Source: 66-474 sp035281745 (GTDB taxonomy: Bacteria; Pseudomonadota; Gammaproteobacteria; Xanthomonadales; Rhodanobacteraceae). From it: a DNA stretch of 64,000 nt. Both the position numbers and the translations under genes were made by a program. The notes under the pieces were generated by a model. That model was not told the DNA's origin. It saw only the letters and a program-made list of their open reading frames with translations, and searched no databases. The number at the start of each line of letters is the position of its first letter. Position 1 is the first letter of the stretch. The stretch lies in NCBI GenBank assembly GCA_035281745.1, contig DATEDI010000040.1, positions 62,001-126,000 on the forward strand, given 5' to 3'. Positions 1 to 7,477 of the stretch are shown here, in pieces.

Positions 1-1
1 T

Positions 2-1309
2 CCCGGTTCCTCGACGGTGTGGCTGCACATGGGCGCGTGGGGCCCGAAGCGCGTCGTCACCAACGACGACACCCACACCCCGGCGGCGCCGTACCAGCTC
101 GTCAACAACGACTACAGCCTGCTGGATGCCAGCGACCTGGTGTTCATCGACATGCCCGGCACCGGCTTCGGGCGTCTGCTGCCGCAAGGCAAGGACGACG
201 GCGAGCGCGCCAAGGACCGCAAACAACTGGCCAAGCAGATCTGGGGCATCGACGGTGACGCGCAGGCTTTCTCGCGCTTCATCACCAAGTTCCTGTCCAC
301 CTACAACCGCTGGAATTCGCCGAAATACCTGTTCGGCGAAAGCTACGGCACCACCCGTTCGGCGGTGCTGTCGTACATTCTCCAGACCCAGGACAACGTC
401 GATCTGAATGGCGTGATCCTGCTTTCGCAGATCCTCGACTTCAGCACCAGCGTCGACGGCGCGGACATGGACCCGGGCAACGACCTGCCCTATGCGCTGG
501 CGCTGCCGACTTATGCCGCGACCGCGTGGTATCACCACAAGCTGCCGAAGTACGACGGCGACAAGCTCGGGCAATTGCTGAAGGAAAGCATCGATTTCGC
601 CAAGGGTGACTATCGCGAAGCGCTGTTCGCGGGTTCCACCCTCAGCCAGGCCAAGCGTCAGGAGATCGCCGGCAAGCTGCACGACTTCACCGGCTTGCCG
701 GTCGACTACTTGCTGAAGGCTGACCTGCGCGTCACCGGCGGCATGTTCGAGCATGAACTGCAAAACGGCGCGGACATCACCACCGGTCGCCTCGACACCC
801 GCTTCTCCGGACCAAGCATGGATCCGCTGGGCAAGGAATCCGACTACGACCCGCAATCCGCGGCGATCAGCTCGGCCTACGTGTCGGCGTTCAACGACTA
901 CGTCCGCAGTGACCTGAAGTTCGGCGACGGCATGAAGTACCGGCCGTCGGTGTATGGCGCCGAAGACTTCGACTGGGACTTCAAGCACAAGCAGCCCGGC
1001 ATGCACTTCGCATGGCCAAACGTCAACGTGATTCGCGACCTCGCCGCCGCGATGAAGTACAACCCGAACCTCAAGGTGATGATGAACGGCGGCTTCTACG
1101 ACCTTGCGACGCCGTTCTACGCCGCGGTGTACGAACTGGAGCACATGCCGATTCCGGAAAGCCTGCGCAAGAACATCTCTTACGCGTTCTACCCCTCGGG
1201 CCACATGGTGTACGCGCACATTCCGTCGCTGAAGAAGCTGCACGACAATGTCGCCGGTTTCATCAACTCGACCGCCAACCAGAACAACGGCAACAACAAC
1301 GCCAAGTAA
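2..1309 (+). CDS. S10 family peptidase (serine carboxypeptidase-like), 5' end outside window
   Basis: This is the C-terminal part of a peptidase family S10 (alpha/beta hydrolase serine carboxypeptidase) protein; the N-terminus lies before base 1. The window opens inside the oxyanion-hole motif (PGSSTVWLHMGAWGP). The nucleophile motif GESYGTTRSA, the acid motif NGGFYDLATP and the histidine motif SGHMVYAH are all present in order, so the triad is intact. The next gene is a paralogue aligned along its whole length. Family members are exported and act on peptides from the C-terminus. The tail is Asn-rich (NQNNGNNNAK). A strong intrinsic terminator follows 25 bases after the stop. Substrate is unknown. 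Confidence 0.93.
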   Translation, partial: PGSSTVWLHMGAWGPKRVVTNDDTHTPAAPYQLVNNDYSLLDASDLVFIDMPGTGFGRLLPQGKDDGERAKDRKQLAKQIWGIDGDAQAFSRFITKFLSTYNRWNSPKYLFGESYGTTRSAVLSYILQTQDNVDLNGVILLSQILDFSTSVDGADMDPGNDLPYALALPTYAATAWYHHKLPKYDGDKLGQLLKESIDFAKGDYREALFAGSTLSQAKRQEIAGKLHDFTGLPVDYLLKADLRVTGGMFEHELQNGADITTGRLDTRFSGPSMDPLGKESDYDPQSAAISSAYVSAFNDYVRSDLKFGDGMKYRPSVYGAEDFDWDFKHKQPGMHFAWPNVNVIRDLAAAMKYNPNLKVMMNGGFYDLATPFYAAVYELEHMPIPESLRKNISYAFYPSGHMVYAHIPSLKKLHDNVAGFINSTANQNNGNNNAK

Positions 1310-1333
1310 GTTTTTGCACGCTCGTGGCATTCG

Positions 1334-1365
1334 AACCGGCGCGACTCAATCGCGCCGGTTTTTTT
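1334..1365 (+). terminator. Rho-independent terminator after first S10 gene
   Basis: A perfect 11-bp stem (AACCGGCGCGA with its complement, 5-base loop) runs straight into seven T residues. Almost the same hairpin follows the second S10 gene, so the terminator appears to have been duplicated with the gene. Confidence 0.92.
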
Positions 1366-1532
1366 GTGCCCCCGTTTCGGCGGGGCCAGATCCTCGACGG
1401 TTGGCGATGTGCAACCGGCAACGCTCGAACGTGACTTGTGGGGTATGACCGCGCGACGCCGATCGCGCATACTCGGGCGCTCCCGCGCGCCTCGAAAGGC
1501 CGGGAACGTTGCTCAATCAACCGGGGATCCTC

Positions 1533-3179
1533 ATGAAAGCCACTCGTCTCGCCGTCGCCCTCGCGTCGCTGTTGTTGTGCAGCGCGCCCGCCTTCGCCGC
1601 TTCTTCTGCCCCTGCCAGCGATTCCGCGCAGACATCGAACCAGGACACGCAGGCGGGCAGCCTGATCGAGCGGCTTTCCAAACCGATGTCGTCCACGACC
1701 ACCGGCACCGTCACCGTGGAAGGCAAGCCGGTCAGTTACCAGGCCGAAGCGGGCACGTTGGTGCTGGATGGGACCGGCGCGGACGAGGGCAAGCCGCAGG
1801 TCGCGATGAGTTACGTCGCGTATTTCAAGCAGGGCGCCGATGCGTCCAAGCGTCCGATCACCTTCATCTACAACGGCGGTCCCGGTTCCTCGACGGTGTG
1901 GCTGCACATGGGCGCGTGGGGCCCGAAGCGCGTCGTCACCAACGACGACACGCACACCCCGGCGGCGCCGTACCAGCTCGTCAACAACGACTACAGCCTG
2001 CTGGATGCCAGCGACCTGGTGTTCATCGACATGCCCGGCACCGGCTTCGGCCGCCTGCTTTCGCAAGGCAAGGACGATGCGGCGCGTGCCCGCAGCCACA
2101 AGGAACTGGCCAAGAAGTATTGGGGCGTGGATGCCGATGCCGAGGCCTTCGCGAATTTCATCACCCAGTTCATTTCCGGCCACCACCGCTGGAATTCGCC
2201 CAAGTACCTGTTCGGCGAAAGCTACGGCACCACGCGATCGGCGGTGCTTTCCAATCTGCTGCAGAGTCGCTACGACGTCGACATCAACGGCGTAATGCTG
2301 TTGTCGCAGATCCTCAACTTCTCGCTCAGCATCGACGGCTCCGACGCGAACCCCGGCATCGACATGCCCTACGTGCTGGCGCTGCCGACCTACGCTGCCA
2401 CGGCGTGGTACCACCACAAGCTGCCGAAGTTCGAAGGCAAGACGCTCGCGCCGCTGCTGAAGGAAGTGGCTGCGTTCGCCACCACCGACTACGAGCAGGC
2501 GTTGTCGGTGGGCTCGCAGCTGGACGCGAATCGAAAGCAGGCCATCGCAGCGAAGCTGCACGACTACACCGGATTGCCGGTCGATTATTTGATGAAAGCC
2601 AACCTGCGCGTCACCGGCGGCATGTTCGAGCAAGAGTTGCAAAGCGGCACCGACATCACCACCGGCCGCCTCGACACGCGCTTCTCCGGCCCCAGCATGG
2701 ACCCGATGGCCAAGACCCGCGCGTACGATCCGCAATCGGCGGCGATCAGTTCCGCGTACGTATCGGCGTTCAACGATTACGTACGACGCGAACTCAAGTT
2801 CGGCGACGGCATGAAGTTTCGACCGTCGGTGTACGGCGCCGAAGATTTCCACTGGGATCGCGAGCACAAAGCGCCCGGCATGCGCTTCTCGCGCGGCGCG
2901 CTCAACGTGATGCCCGATCTCGCGGCCGCGATGAAGTACAACCCGAACCTGAAGGTGAAATTGTTCGGCGGCTTCTACGACCTCGCCACCCCTTATTACA
3001 CCGCGATTTACGAGATGCAGCATCTGCCGATTCCCGACTCGCTGCGCCAGAACATCAGCTACGCATTTTTCCCGTCGGGCCACATGGTGTATGCACACAT
3101 TCCGTCGCTCAAGAAACTGCACGATGATGCCGCGGCTTTTATTGACTCGACCAGCCACCAAAACGGCAACTCGAAGTAA
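1533..3179 (+). CDS. S10 family peptidase, complete paralogue of the preceding gene
   Basis: This 548-residue secreted serine carboxypeptidase-like protein (peptidase family S10) starts at an ATG with a GGGGA ribosome site seven bases upstream. An in-frame TTG lies 24 bases earlier but would spoil the signal peptide. Residues 1 to about 23 form a signal peptide ending APAFA. The oxyanion motif NGGPGSSTVWLHMG lies near residue 113. The predicted triad is Ser230 (GESYGTT), Asp483 (NGGFYDLATP) and His517 (SGHMVYAH). It acts outside the cytoplasm, probably in peptide scavenging. It is a tandem duplicate of the gene before it; the first 170 bases in the window match this gene at 1880-2049 with one difference, well above the rest of the pair. 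Confidence 0.94.
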   Translation: MKATRLAVALASLLLCSAPAFAASSAPASDSAQTSNQDTQAGSLIERLSKPMSSTTTGTVTVEGKPVSYQAEAGTLVLDGTGADEGKPQVAMSYVAYFKQGADASKRPITFIYNGGPGSSTVWLHMGAWGPKRVVTNDDTHTPAAPYQLVNNDYSLLDASDLVFIDMPGTGFGRLLSQGKDDAARARSHKELAKKYWGVDADAEAFANFITQFISGHHRWNSPKYLFGESYGTTRSAVLSNLLQSRYDVDINGVMLLSQILNFSLSIDGSDANPGIDMPYVLALPTYAATAWYHHKLPKFEGKTLAPLLKEVAAFATTDYEQALSVGSQLDANRKQAIAAKLHDYTGLPVDYLMKANLRVTGGMFEQELQSGTDITTGRLDTRFSGPSMDPMAKTRAYDPQSAAISSAYVSAFNDYVRRELKFGDGMKFRPSVYGAEDFHWDREHKAPGMRFSRGALNVMPDLAAAMKYNPNLKVKLFGGFYDLATPYYTAIYEMQHLPIPDSLRQNISYAFFPSGHMVYAHIPSLKKLHDDAAAFIDSTSHQNGNSK

Positions 3180-3206
3180 TCGTTGGCGTCTGACAGGCGG
3201 CATACC

Positions 3207-3237
3207 ACCGGCGCGATGCGAGTCGCGCCGGTTTTTT
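3207..3237 (+). terminator. Rho-independent terminator after second S10 gene
   Basis: A ten-bp perfect stem (ACCGGCGCGA with its complement, 6-base loop) is followed by six T residues. It is a copy of the terminator at 1334-1365 and reaches the last bases of the convergent membrane-protein gene. Confidence 0.9.
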
Positions 3238-3902
3238 CATTCCTGCTCGAAACGCGCAGTCTCTTCCAGCGCGGCTTGTGCGCGGAACACGCTCTTGCCC
3301 GCGATCTCTCGATCGAACGCTTCGGCAACACGGCCACCGCGCCGGTGTGACCAATGCTGGAGGCCCAGATAGCCCAACAGGCACATGAATCCGCAGGCGA
3401 TGAACGACCATACGACCGGGGGCGCCTGCAGCCAGGCGTCGGCACCCAGTTCGACGCGAAGCAATACCAGTACCAGCGGAATCCACATGAAGCAGCCTGC
3501 CGCCGCGAATACCGGGCCTTCCACGTTCAGTCGCCAAGCGCGCAATGTGGCCAACCGCTTCTGGATGTCCAGCAATGGCAGGCCAAAATCAATGCGTCCC
3601 ATCAGGTGGAAGTTGCGCGCGGCGGCCAGGATGAACATCAATCCGTACAGGTGCAGCAACAGACCACACACCAGCCAATACGTGCTGTCGCGATGTGCGA
3701 TCCAGAACGCTACCGCACCGACGATCAACCCGATCCCCGCGGCCAACTGCAGGACCTGCCCGATCCACAACGGGCGCAAAAACCTGCGGGTCCGATCCAG
3801 CCGTGATTCGCGATACATCATTGCGGCGAGGGCATTCTGCCGCGCCATCCGGCTGTCGAGCGCCTGCCATACCGCCTTGAGATCATCGAGTTCCATCGTC
3901 AT
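3237..3902 (-). CDS. Four-helix membrane protein paired with ECF sigma factor
   Basis: This 221-residue protein has no family I can name. The N-terminal 40 residues are charged and helical (MELDDLKAVWQALDSRMARQ). Four hydrophobic segments follow, near residues 42-66, 72-96, 130-155 and 170-190, so it should sit in the inner membrane. Its ATG overlaps the stop of the ECF sigma gene as ATGA, so the two are translationally coupled. That position, and the cytoplasmic helical N-terminus before membrane helices, fit a membrane-bound sigma regulator. No zinc-binding HxxxCxxC anti-sigma motif is present, so the role is inferred from context only. An internal ATG two codons in is an equally good start. 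Confidence 0.75.
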   Translation of the reverse strand: MTMELDDLKAVWQALDSRMARQNALAAMMYRESRLDRTRRFLRPLWIGQVLQLAAGIGLIVGAVAFWIAHRDSTYWLVCGLLLHLYGLMFILAAARNFHLMGRIDFGLPLLDIQKRLATLRAWRLNVEGPVFAAAGCFMWIPLVLVLLRVELGADAWLQAPPVVWSFIACGFMCLLGYLGLQHWSHRRGGRVAEAFDREIAGKSVFRAQAALEETARFEQE

Positions 3903-4444
3903 GCTCCTGCCAGTACGGGTTTCGGGACAGCCAATTGCTCGCGCAGCCTCTGCTTGATGCGGCTGAGCTTGGTCGCGACGTTGGTTTTGCTGATGCCGAG
4001 CACGTCGGCGATCTCTGCGTAGCTGCGGTCTTCCAGATACAGCAGCACCAGCGCACGGTTCAACGCGTCGAGTTGCGCGATGAATGCGTGCAACGCGGCG
4101 ATACGTTCATCCTTTTCCATGCTCGCTTCCTGCACATCGCCGGTCCCCGCAACGGTGTCGAGGTGCACGTCACGGAGCGGTTCCACGATTTCCGCCCCGG
4201 AACGTCTTGCGGTACGCGCACGGGAAACCGCGACGTTCAATGCAACCCGATACATCCAGGTGGTGAATTTCGCGCGGCGGCCGTCGAACCCGCCGAACGA
4301 GCGCCATAGCTGCGCCGCGATTTCCTGGGCGAGATCGTCGCGGTCGTGCGCGCCGCGTGCATAGACGTTGGCGACCTTGAACACGATCCGCTGGTGTTCG
4401 CGCAACAGCGCTTCGAAGCGTCGTTGGTCCGGCCTTCCGTGCAT
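3899..4444 (-). CDS. ECF-type RNA polymerase sigma factor
   Basis: A 181-residue group 4 (ECF) sigma factor. Region 2 covers roughly residues 10-80, with the DDLAQEIAAQLWRSF and TTWMYRVALNVA segments that bind core polymerase and the -10 element. Region 4 covers roughly 115-170 and includes the helix-turn-helix YAEIADVLGISKTNVATKLSR. The linker is acidic, with no extra C-terminal domain. The ATG has GGGGAAA upstream. The stop overlaps the start of the downstream membrane gene, its likely regulator. The target regulon cannot be told from this sequence. Confidence 0.93.
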   Translation of the reverse strand: MHGRPDQRRFEALLREHQRIVFKVANVYARGAHDRDDLAQEIAAQLWRSFGGFDGRRAKFTTWMYRVALNVAVSRARTARRSGAEIVEPLRDVHLDTVAGTGDVQEASMEKDERIAALHAFIAQLDALNRALVLLYLEDRSYAEIADVLGISKTNVATKLSRIKQRLREQLAVPKPVLAGA

Positions 4445-4514
4445 GGCTTTCCCCGTGGATTCACGACATGATTCGCCGGCGCGCGAAAAAAGTCACACGC
4501 CGCGCACCATCACC

Positions 4515-4520
4515 TACAAT
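4515..4520 (+). promoter_or_regulatory. Probable -10 element for the DUF502 gene
   Basis: TACAAT lies 15 bases before the ATG of the DUF502 gene, so transcription would start about 8 bases before the start codon. No good -35 hexamer is visible. The surrounding CCTACAATGCCGGCA is repeated exactly before the cysteine-synthase-like gene at 53612. Confidence 0.4.
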
Positions 4521-4534
4521 GCCGGCACTTCCGG

Positions 4535-5233
4535 ATGACTGCCGTGGCCGCCCCCGAACTCCACATCAAGCGCTACCTGATCACGGGCCTGCTTGCCTTC
4601 ATCCCGGTGTGGATCACCTGGGTGGTGTTCAAGTTCGTGTTCACGCTGCTGGCGGGCGTCGGCGCACCGCTGGTCACGGGCATCATCGAATTGATCGGGC
4701 TGGGCGCGCCGCAGGCCGCGCAGGCGTTGCACCGCGACTGGGCGGTGTCGATCCTCGCCTTCATCCTGACGCTGGTGGCGCTGTACCTGCTCGGCTGGTT
4801 GTCCACCCGCGTGATCGGGCGGCGCATCCTCGGACGCGTGGATCGACTGCTGGAACGTCTGCCGCTGGTCCATACGATCTACGGCGGCGTCAAGAAGCTG
4901 ATGACGCTGATGCGCAACAAGCCCGGCGGCACGCAGCGCGTGGTGCTGATCGATTTCCCGTCGCCGCAGTTGAAATCGGTGGGATTCGTCACACGCACCT
5001 TCATCGATGCGGCCGGTCGCGAAATCGCGGCGGTGTACGTGCCGACCACGCCCAATCCCACCGGCGGTTACCTCGAACTGGTGCCGACCGAGCGGTTGAT
5101 CGCCACGGATTGGAGCATGGATCAGGCGATGGCCTTCATCGTTTCGGGCGGCGCGGTCGGGCCCGAACAGTTGCCGGACGTGGAAGGCGCGTCGGCGCGC
5201 GCGGTCGAAGCCACGAACCGGGTCGCATCGTGA
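4535..5233 (+). CDS. DUF502 family membrane protein
   Basis: A 232-residue protein of the DUF502 family, whose biochemical role is not established. Two strong transmembrane segments lie near residues 14-42 (LITGLLAFIPVWITWVVF) and 67-92 (DWAVSILAFILTLVALYLLG). A soluble domain follows that contains the family-typical PLVHTIYGGVKKL and PTTPNPTGGYLELVP stretches. The stop codon overlaps the GTG of thpR (GTGA), so the two form an operon. The length is normal for the family. Confidence 0.88.
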   Translation: MTAVAAPELHIKRYLITGLLAFIPVWITWVVFKFVFTLLAGVGAPLVTGIIELIGLGAPQAAQALHRDWAVSILAFILTLVALYLLGWLSTRVIGRRILGRVDRLLERLPLVHTIYGGVKKLMTLMRNKPGGTQRVVLIDFPSPQLKSVGFVTRTFIDAAGREIAAVYVPTTPNPTGGYLELVPTERLIATDWSMDQAMAFIVSGGAVGPEQLPDVEGASARAVEATNRVAS

Positions 5234-5811
5234 GTCGGGCCGCGACGGATTCCACCGCCGATCCCCGCTGCTTCCTGGCATTGCTGCCCGACGCGGCCAG
5301 CCTGCAAAACCTGCGACGTTGCCGCGATACGCTGGAACGCACCGTTGCCGGCGCCGCGCGCGGCGTGCGCTGGATCGAACCCGCCGCGTTGCACATGACC
5401 TTGCGGTTCCTCGGCGAATCGGGCAGCGCGCAGATCGATTATTTCAAGCACATGCTGCCGACGCTGGCGCCATGCCTGGCATCCATTTCGACGCGCCGCT
5501 TCGGCGTCTGGCCCAATCGCGCGCGGCCGCGGCTGTTGGTGCTGGAACTGGAGTCGAGCGAGGCATTGTCGGATCTCGCACACGCGTGCGAAGCCCATGC
5601 GCGCAAGGCCGGCTTCACGGCGGAAACCCGCGGCTTCCGCGCGCACATCACGCTCGCGCGCCTGCGCCCCGGCTGCGCATTCGGCATCCTGCCCCATCCA
5701 CCGCCATCGATCGCGTTTGGCGCGGTCGCGCTGATGCAAAGCACCCTCGCGCAACCGGCCGCGACGTACACCGCGCTCGCGCGCGAGCCCCTTGCAGCGC
5801 CGACACCGTAG
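5230..5811 (+). CDS. thpR: RNA 2',3'-cyclic phosphodiesterase (LigT/ThpR family)
   Basis: This 193-residue 2H phosphoesterase opens RNA 2',3'-cyclic phosphate ends to 2'-phosphates in the cytoplasm; members can also act as RNA ligases in the reverse direction. Both catalytic HxTx motifs are visible: HMTLRFLG near residue 57 and HITLARL near residue 139. The start is a GTG overlapping the DUF502 stop; it gives the expected family length, and the longer upstream reading frame is only a shadow of DUF502. The stop TAG is also the first three bases of a TAGGTTGGGCTG repeat. Confidence 0.9.
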   Translation: MSRAATDSTADPRCFLALLPDAASLQNLRRCRDTLERTVAGAARGVRWIEPAALHMTLRFLGESGSAQIDYFKHMLPTLAPCLASISTRRFGVWPNRARPRLLVLELESSEALSDLAHACEAHARKAGFTAETRGFRAHITLARLRPGCAFGILPHPPPSIAFGAVALMQSTLAQPAATYTALAREPLAAPTP

Positions 5812-5909
5812 GTTGGGCTGGACACGATTCATCCGTGTGAAGCCCAACGATGCACCCCGCGTATTGATGTTGCGCTTCTTCCAGAGGAATCCGGAATCAG
5901 CCCAACCTA
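5809..5909. repeat. Palindromic TAGGTTGGGCTG repeat pair between convergent genes
   Basis: TAGGTTGGGCTG (5809-5820) and its exact reverse complement (5898-5909) bound the interval between thpR and the convergent MBL gene. An internal AAGCCCAAC half-copy lies at 5852-5860. Each outer arm begins with TAG, which is the stop codon of the gene running into it. RNA from either strand could form a stem-loop, so it may act as a bidirectional terminator despite having no T-run. Confidence 0.8.
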
Positions 5910-7292
5910 CACGGCGACGCGCGTGCCGGGCACTGGCAGCGTCACCTGGCTGCCCCAACGCGACTTCAACTCGGCCGCCAATGTCGAGCGTCCCGGGTCT
6001 TCGCCGTGCACGAGGCAGACCGGCGGATGTCCTGCAATCTTCCCGTACCAAGCCGACAATCCGTCCTTGTCGGCGTGCGCGGACAAGCCGCCCACCGTGT
6101 GCACCTGCGCGCGCACCGGAATGTCATCGCCAAACAGCCGCACGCGTTTCGCGCCATCCACGATGATCCTTCCCAGGGTACCGGCCGCCTGGTAACCGAC
6201 GAACACGATGTGTGCGGATGGATTGGAGAGGTTGTGGCGCAGGTGATGACGGATGCGTCCGCCCGTGCACATGCCGGAACCGGCGATGATCACAGCGTGA
6301 TCGTGGATGGCGTTGATGGCGCGCGACGCGGCGCCGTCCTCGGTGAGCGTCAGGTTCGGCAAACGCAACGGATGCGGACGCGTCGCCCATAATTTCCTCG
6401 CCGCCTCGTCGAACAGGTTTTCGTGGCGATCGTAGGCCGCGGTGACGCGGATCGCCATCGGGCTGTCGAGGAACAGCTTGAACGCGCCCAGGTTCCACGC
6501 ATCGAAATGCTCGGCAAAGAAATACAACAGCTCCTGGGTGCGTCCCACCGCGAACGCGGGGATCACCACGTTGCCGCCGTCCCGGTGCGCGGCCGCGAAA
6601 ATGGACGCGAGTTCGGCGATCGTGTCGTGATGCGACTTGTGCAGGCGATCGCCGTAGGTCGATTCCATCACCACCAGATCGGCCGCAGGAACCGGCGCGG
6701 GATCGCACAGGATCGGCGTGCGGTCGGGGCCGAGGTCGCCGCTGAACAACAGCCTGCGCGACATTGCATTTTCCGTTGCCTCGATTTCCACGGTCGCGGA
6801 ACCCAGGATGTGGCCCGCATCGCGCAGCGTGAGGCGCACGTCGGGAAGGATGTCACTCGGCGCATCGTATTCGACCGGTCGCATCCATTTCATCGCCGCG
6901 TCCACGTTGTCCTGCGTATACAGCGGCGCGGACGGTTTTTGCTGCGGTTGCAGATGCCGATTGTCCTGTTCGGCATCCATCTGCGCGATGTGCGCGGAGT
7001 CGCTCAGCATGACGGACGCCAGATCGATGGTCGCGGGATGGCTGAAGATCGGGCCCGCGAACCCCCGCTTCACCAGCAGCGGCACGCGACCGGTGTGGTC
7101 GATATGCGCGTGGCTCAACACCAGTACGTCGACGGACGCCGGTTCGAACGGAAAATCAGCGGCGTTGCGTTCGTCGGCCTTGCGGTCGCCTTGCACCATC
7201 CCGCAATCGAGCAACACGCGTTTGCCCGCGACTTCCACGAGATGGCACGATCCGGTCACCTCGCCCGCCGCGCCGTGAAACACGATTTCCAT
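5907..7292 (-). CDS. MBL-fold beta-CASP metallo-hydrolase (RNA exonuclease-like)
   Basis: This 461-residue protein has the metallo-beta-lactamase/beta-CASP architecture of CPSF-73 and RNase J relatives. The MBL core holds the zinc motif SHAHIDHTGR near residue 57. The beta-CASP segment begins near VVMESTYGDRLHK (residue 212). The C-terminal part has GSGMCTGGRIRHHL and the VHTVGGLSAHADKDGL histidine motif. Family members are RNA endonucleases or exonucleases, though the substrate of short bacterial versions like this one is usually unknown. The ATG has GGGGAG eight bases upstream. The reading frame stays open a further 119 codons upstream, but that stretch is arginine- and cysteine-rich and looks non-coding. 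Confidence 0.88.
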   Translation of the reverse strand: MEIVFHGAAGEVTGSCHLVEVAGKRVLLDCGMVQGDRKADERNAADFPFEPASVDVLVLSHAHIDHTGRVPLLVKRGFAGPIFSHPATIDLASVMLSDSAHIAQMDAEQDNRHLQPQQKPSAPLYTQDNVDAAMKWMRPVEYDAPSDILPDVRLTLRDAGHILGSATVEIEATENAMSRRLLFSGDLGPDRTPILCDPAPVPAADLVVMESTYGDRLHKSHHDTIAELASIFAAAHRDGGNVVIPAFAVGRTQELLYFFAEHFDAWNLGAFKLFLDSPMAIRVTAAYDRHENLFDEAARKLWATRPHPLRLPNLTLTEDGAASRAINAIHDHAVIIAGSGMCTGGRIRHHLRHNLSNPSAHIVFVGYQAAGTLGRIIVDGAKRVRLFGDDIPVRAQVHTVGGLSAHADKDGLSAWYGKIAGHPPVCLVHGEDPGRSTLAAELKSRWGSQVTLPVPGTRVAV

Positions 7293-7477
7293 GGCCACTC
7301 CCCGCAGTCCGAAAGTCGCCGCAGTATGCAGGCGCACGGCGCGCGCACAAAGCAACGGAAAGCGGCATGACTTCCGACAGGGGTATGTTCCACGCTTGCC
7401 GGTTGCTGGCACAATCGGTGGTTCTTGCGCGCGCGCGGCGCGCAGCTTTTCCCTTCGCAACGCCAAAGGACGCATCC

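Noticed and set aside
1263..3203. Long antisense open frame (646 codons) across the second S10 gene
   Set aside because: It runs exactly opposite a gene with intact catalytic motifs, is Arg/His/Val-rich and has no recognisable domain. It is a GC-rich shadow.
4445..4534. Longer start for the frame containing thpR (beginning at 4468)
   Set aside because: The added 250 residues are the shadow of the DUF502 gene; thpR family length requires the GTG at 5230.
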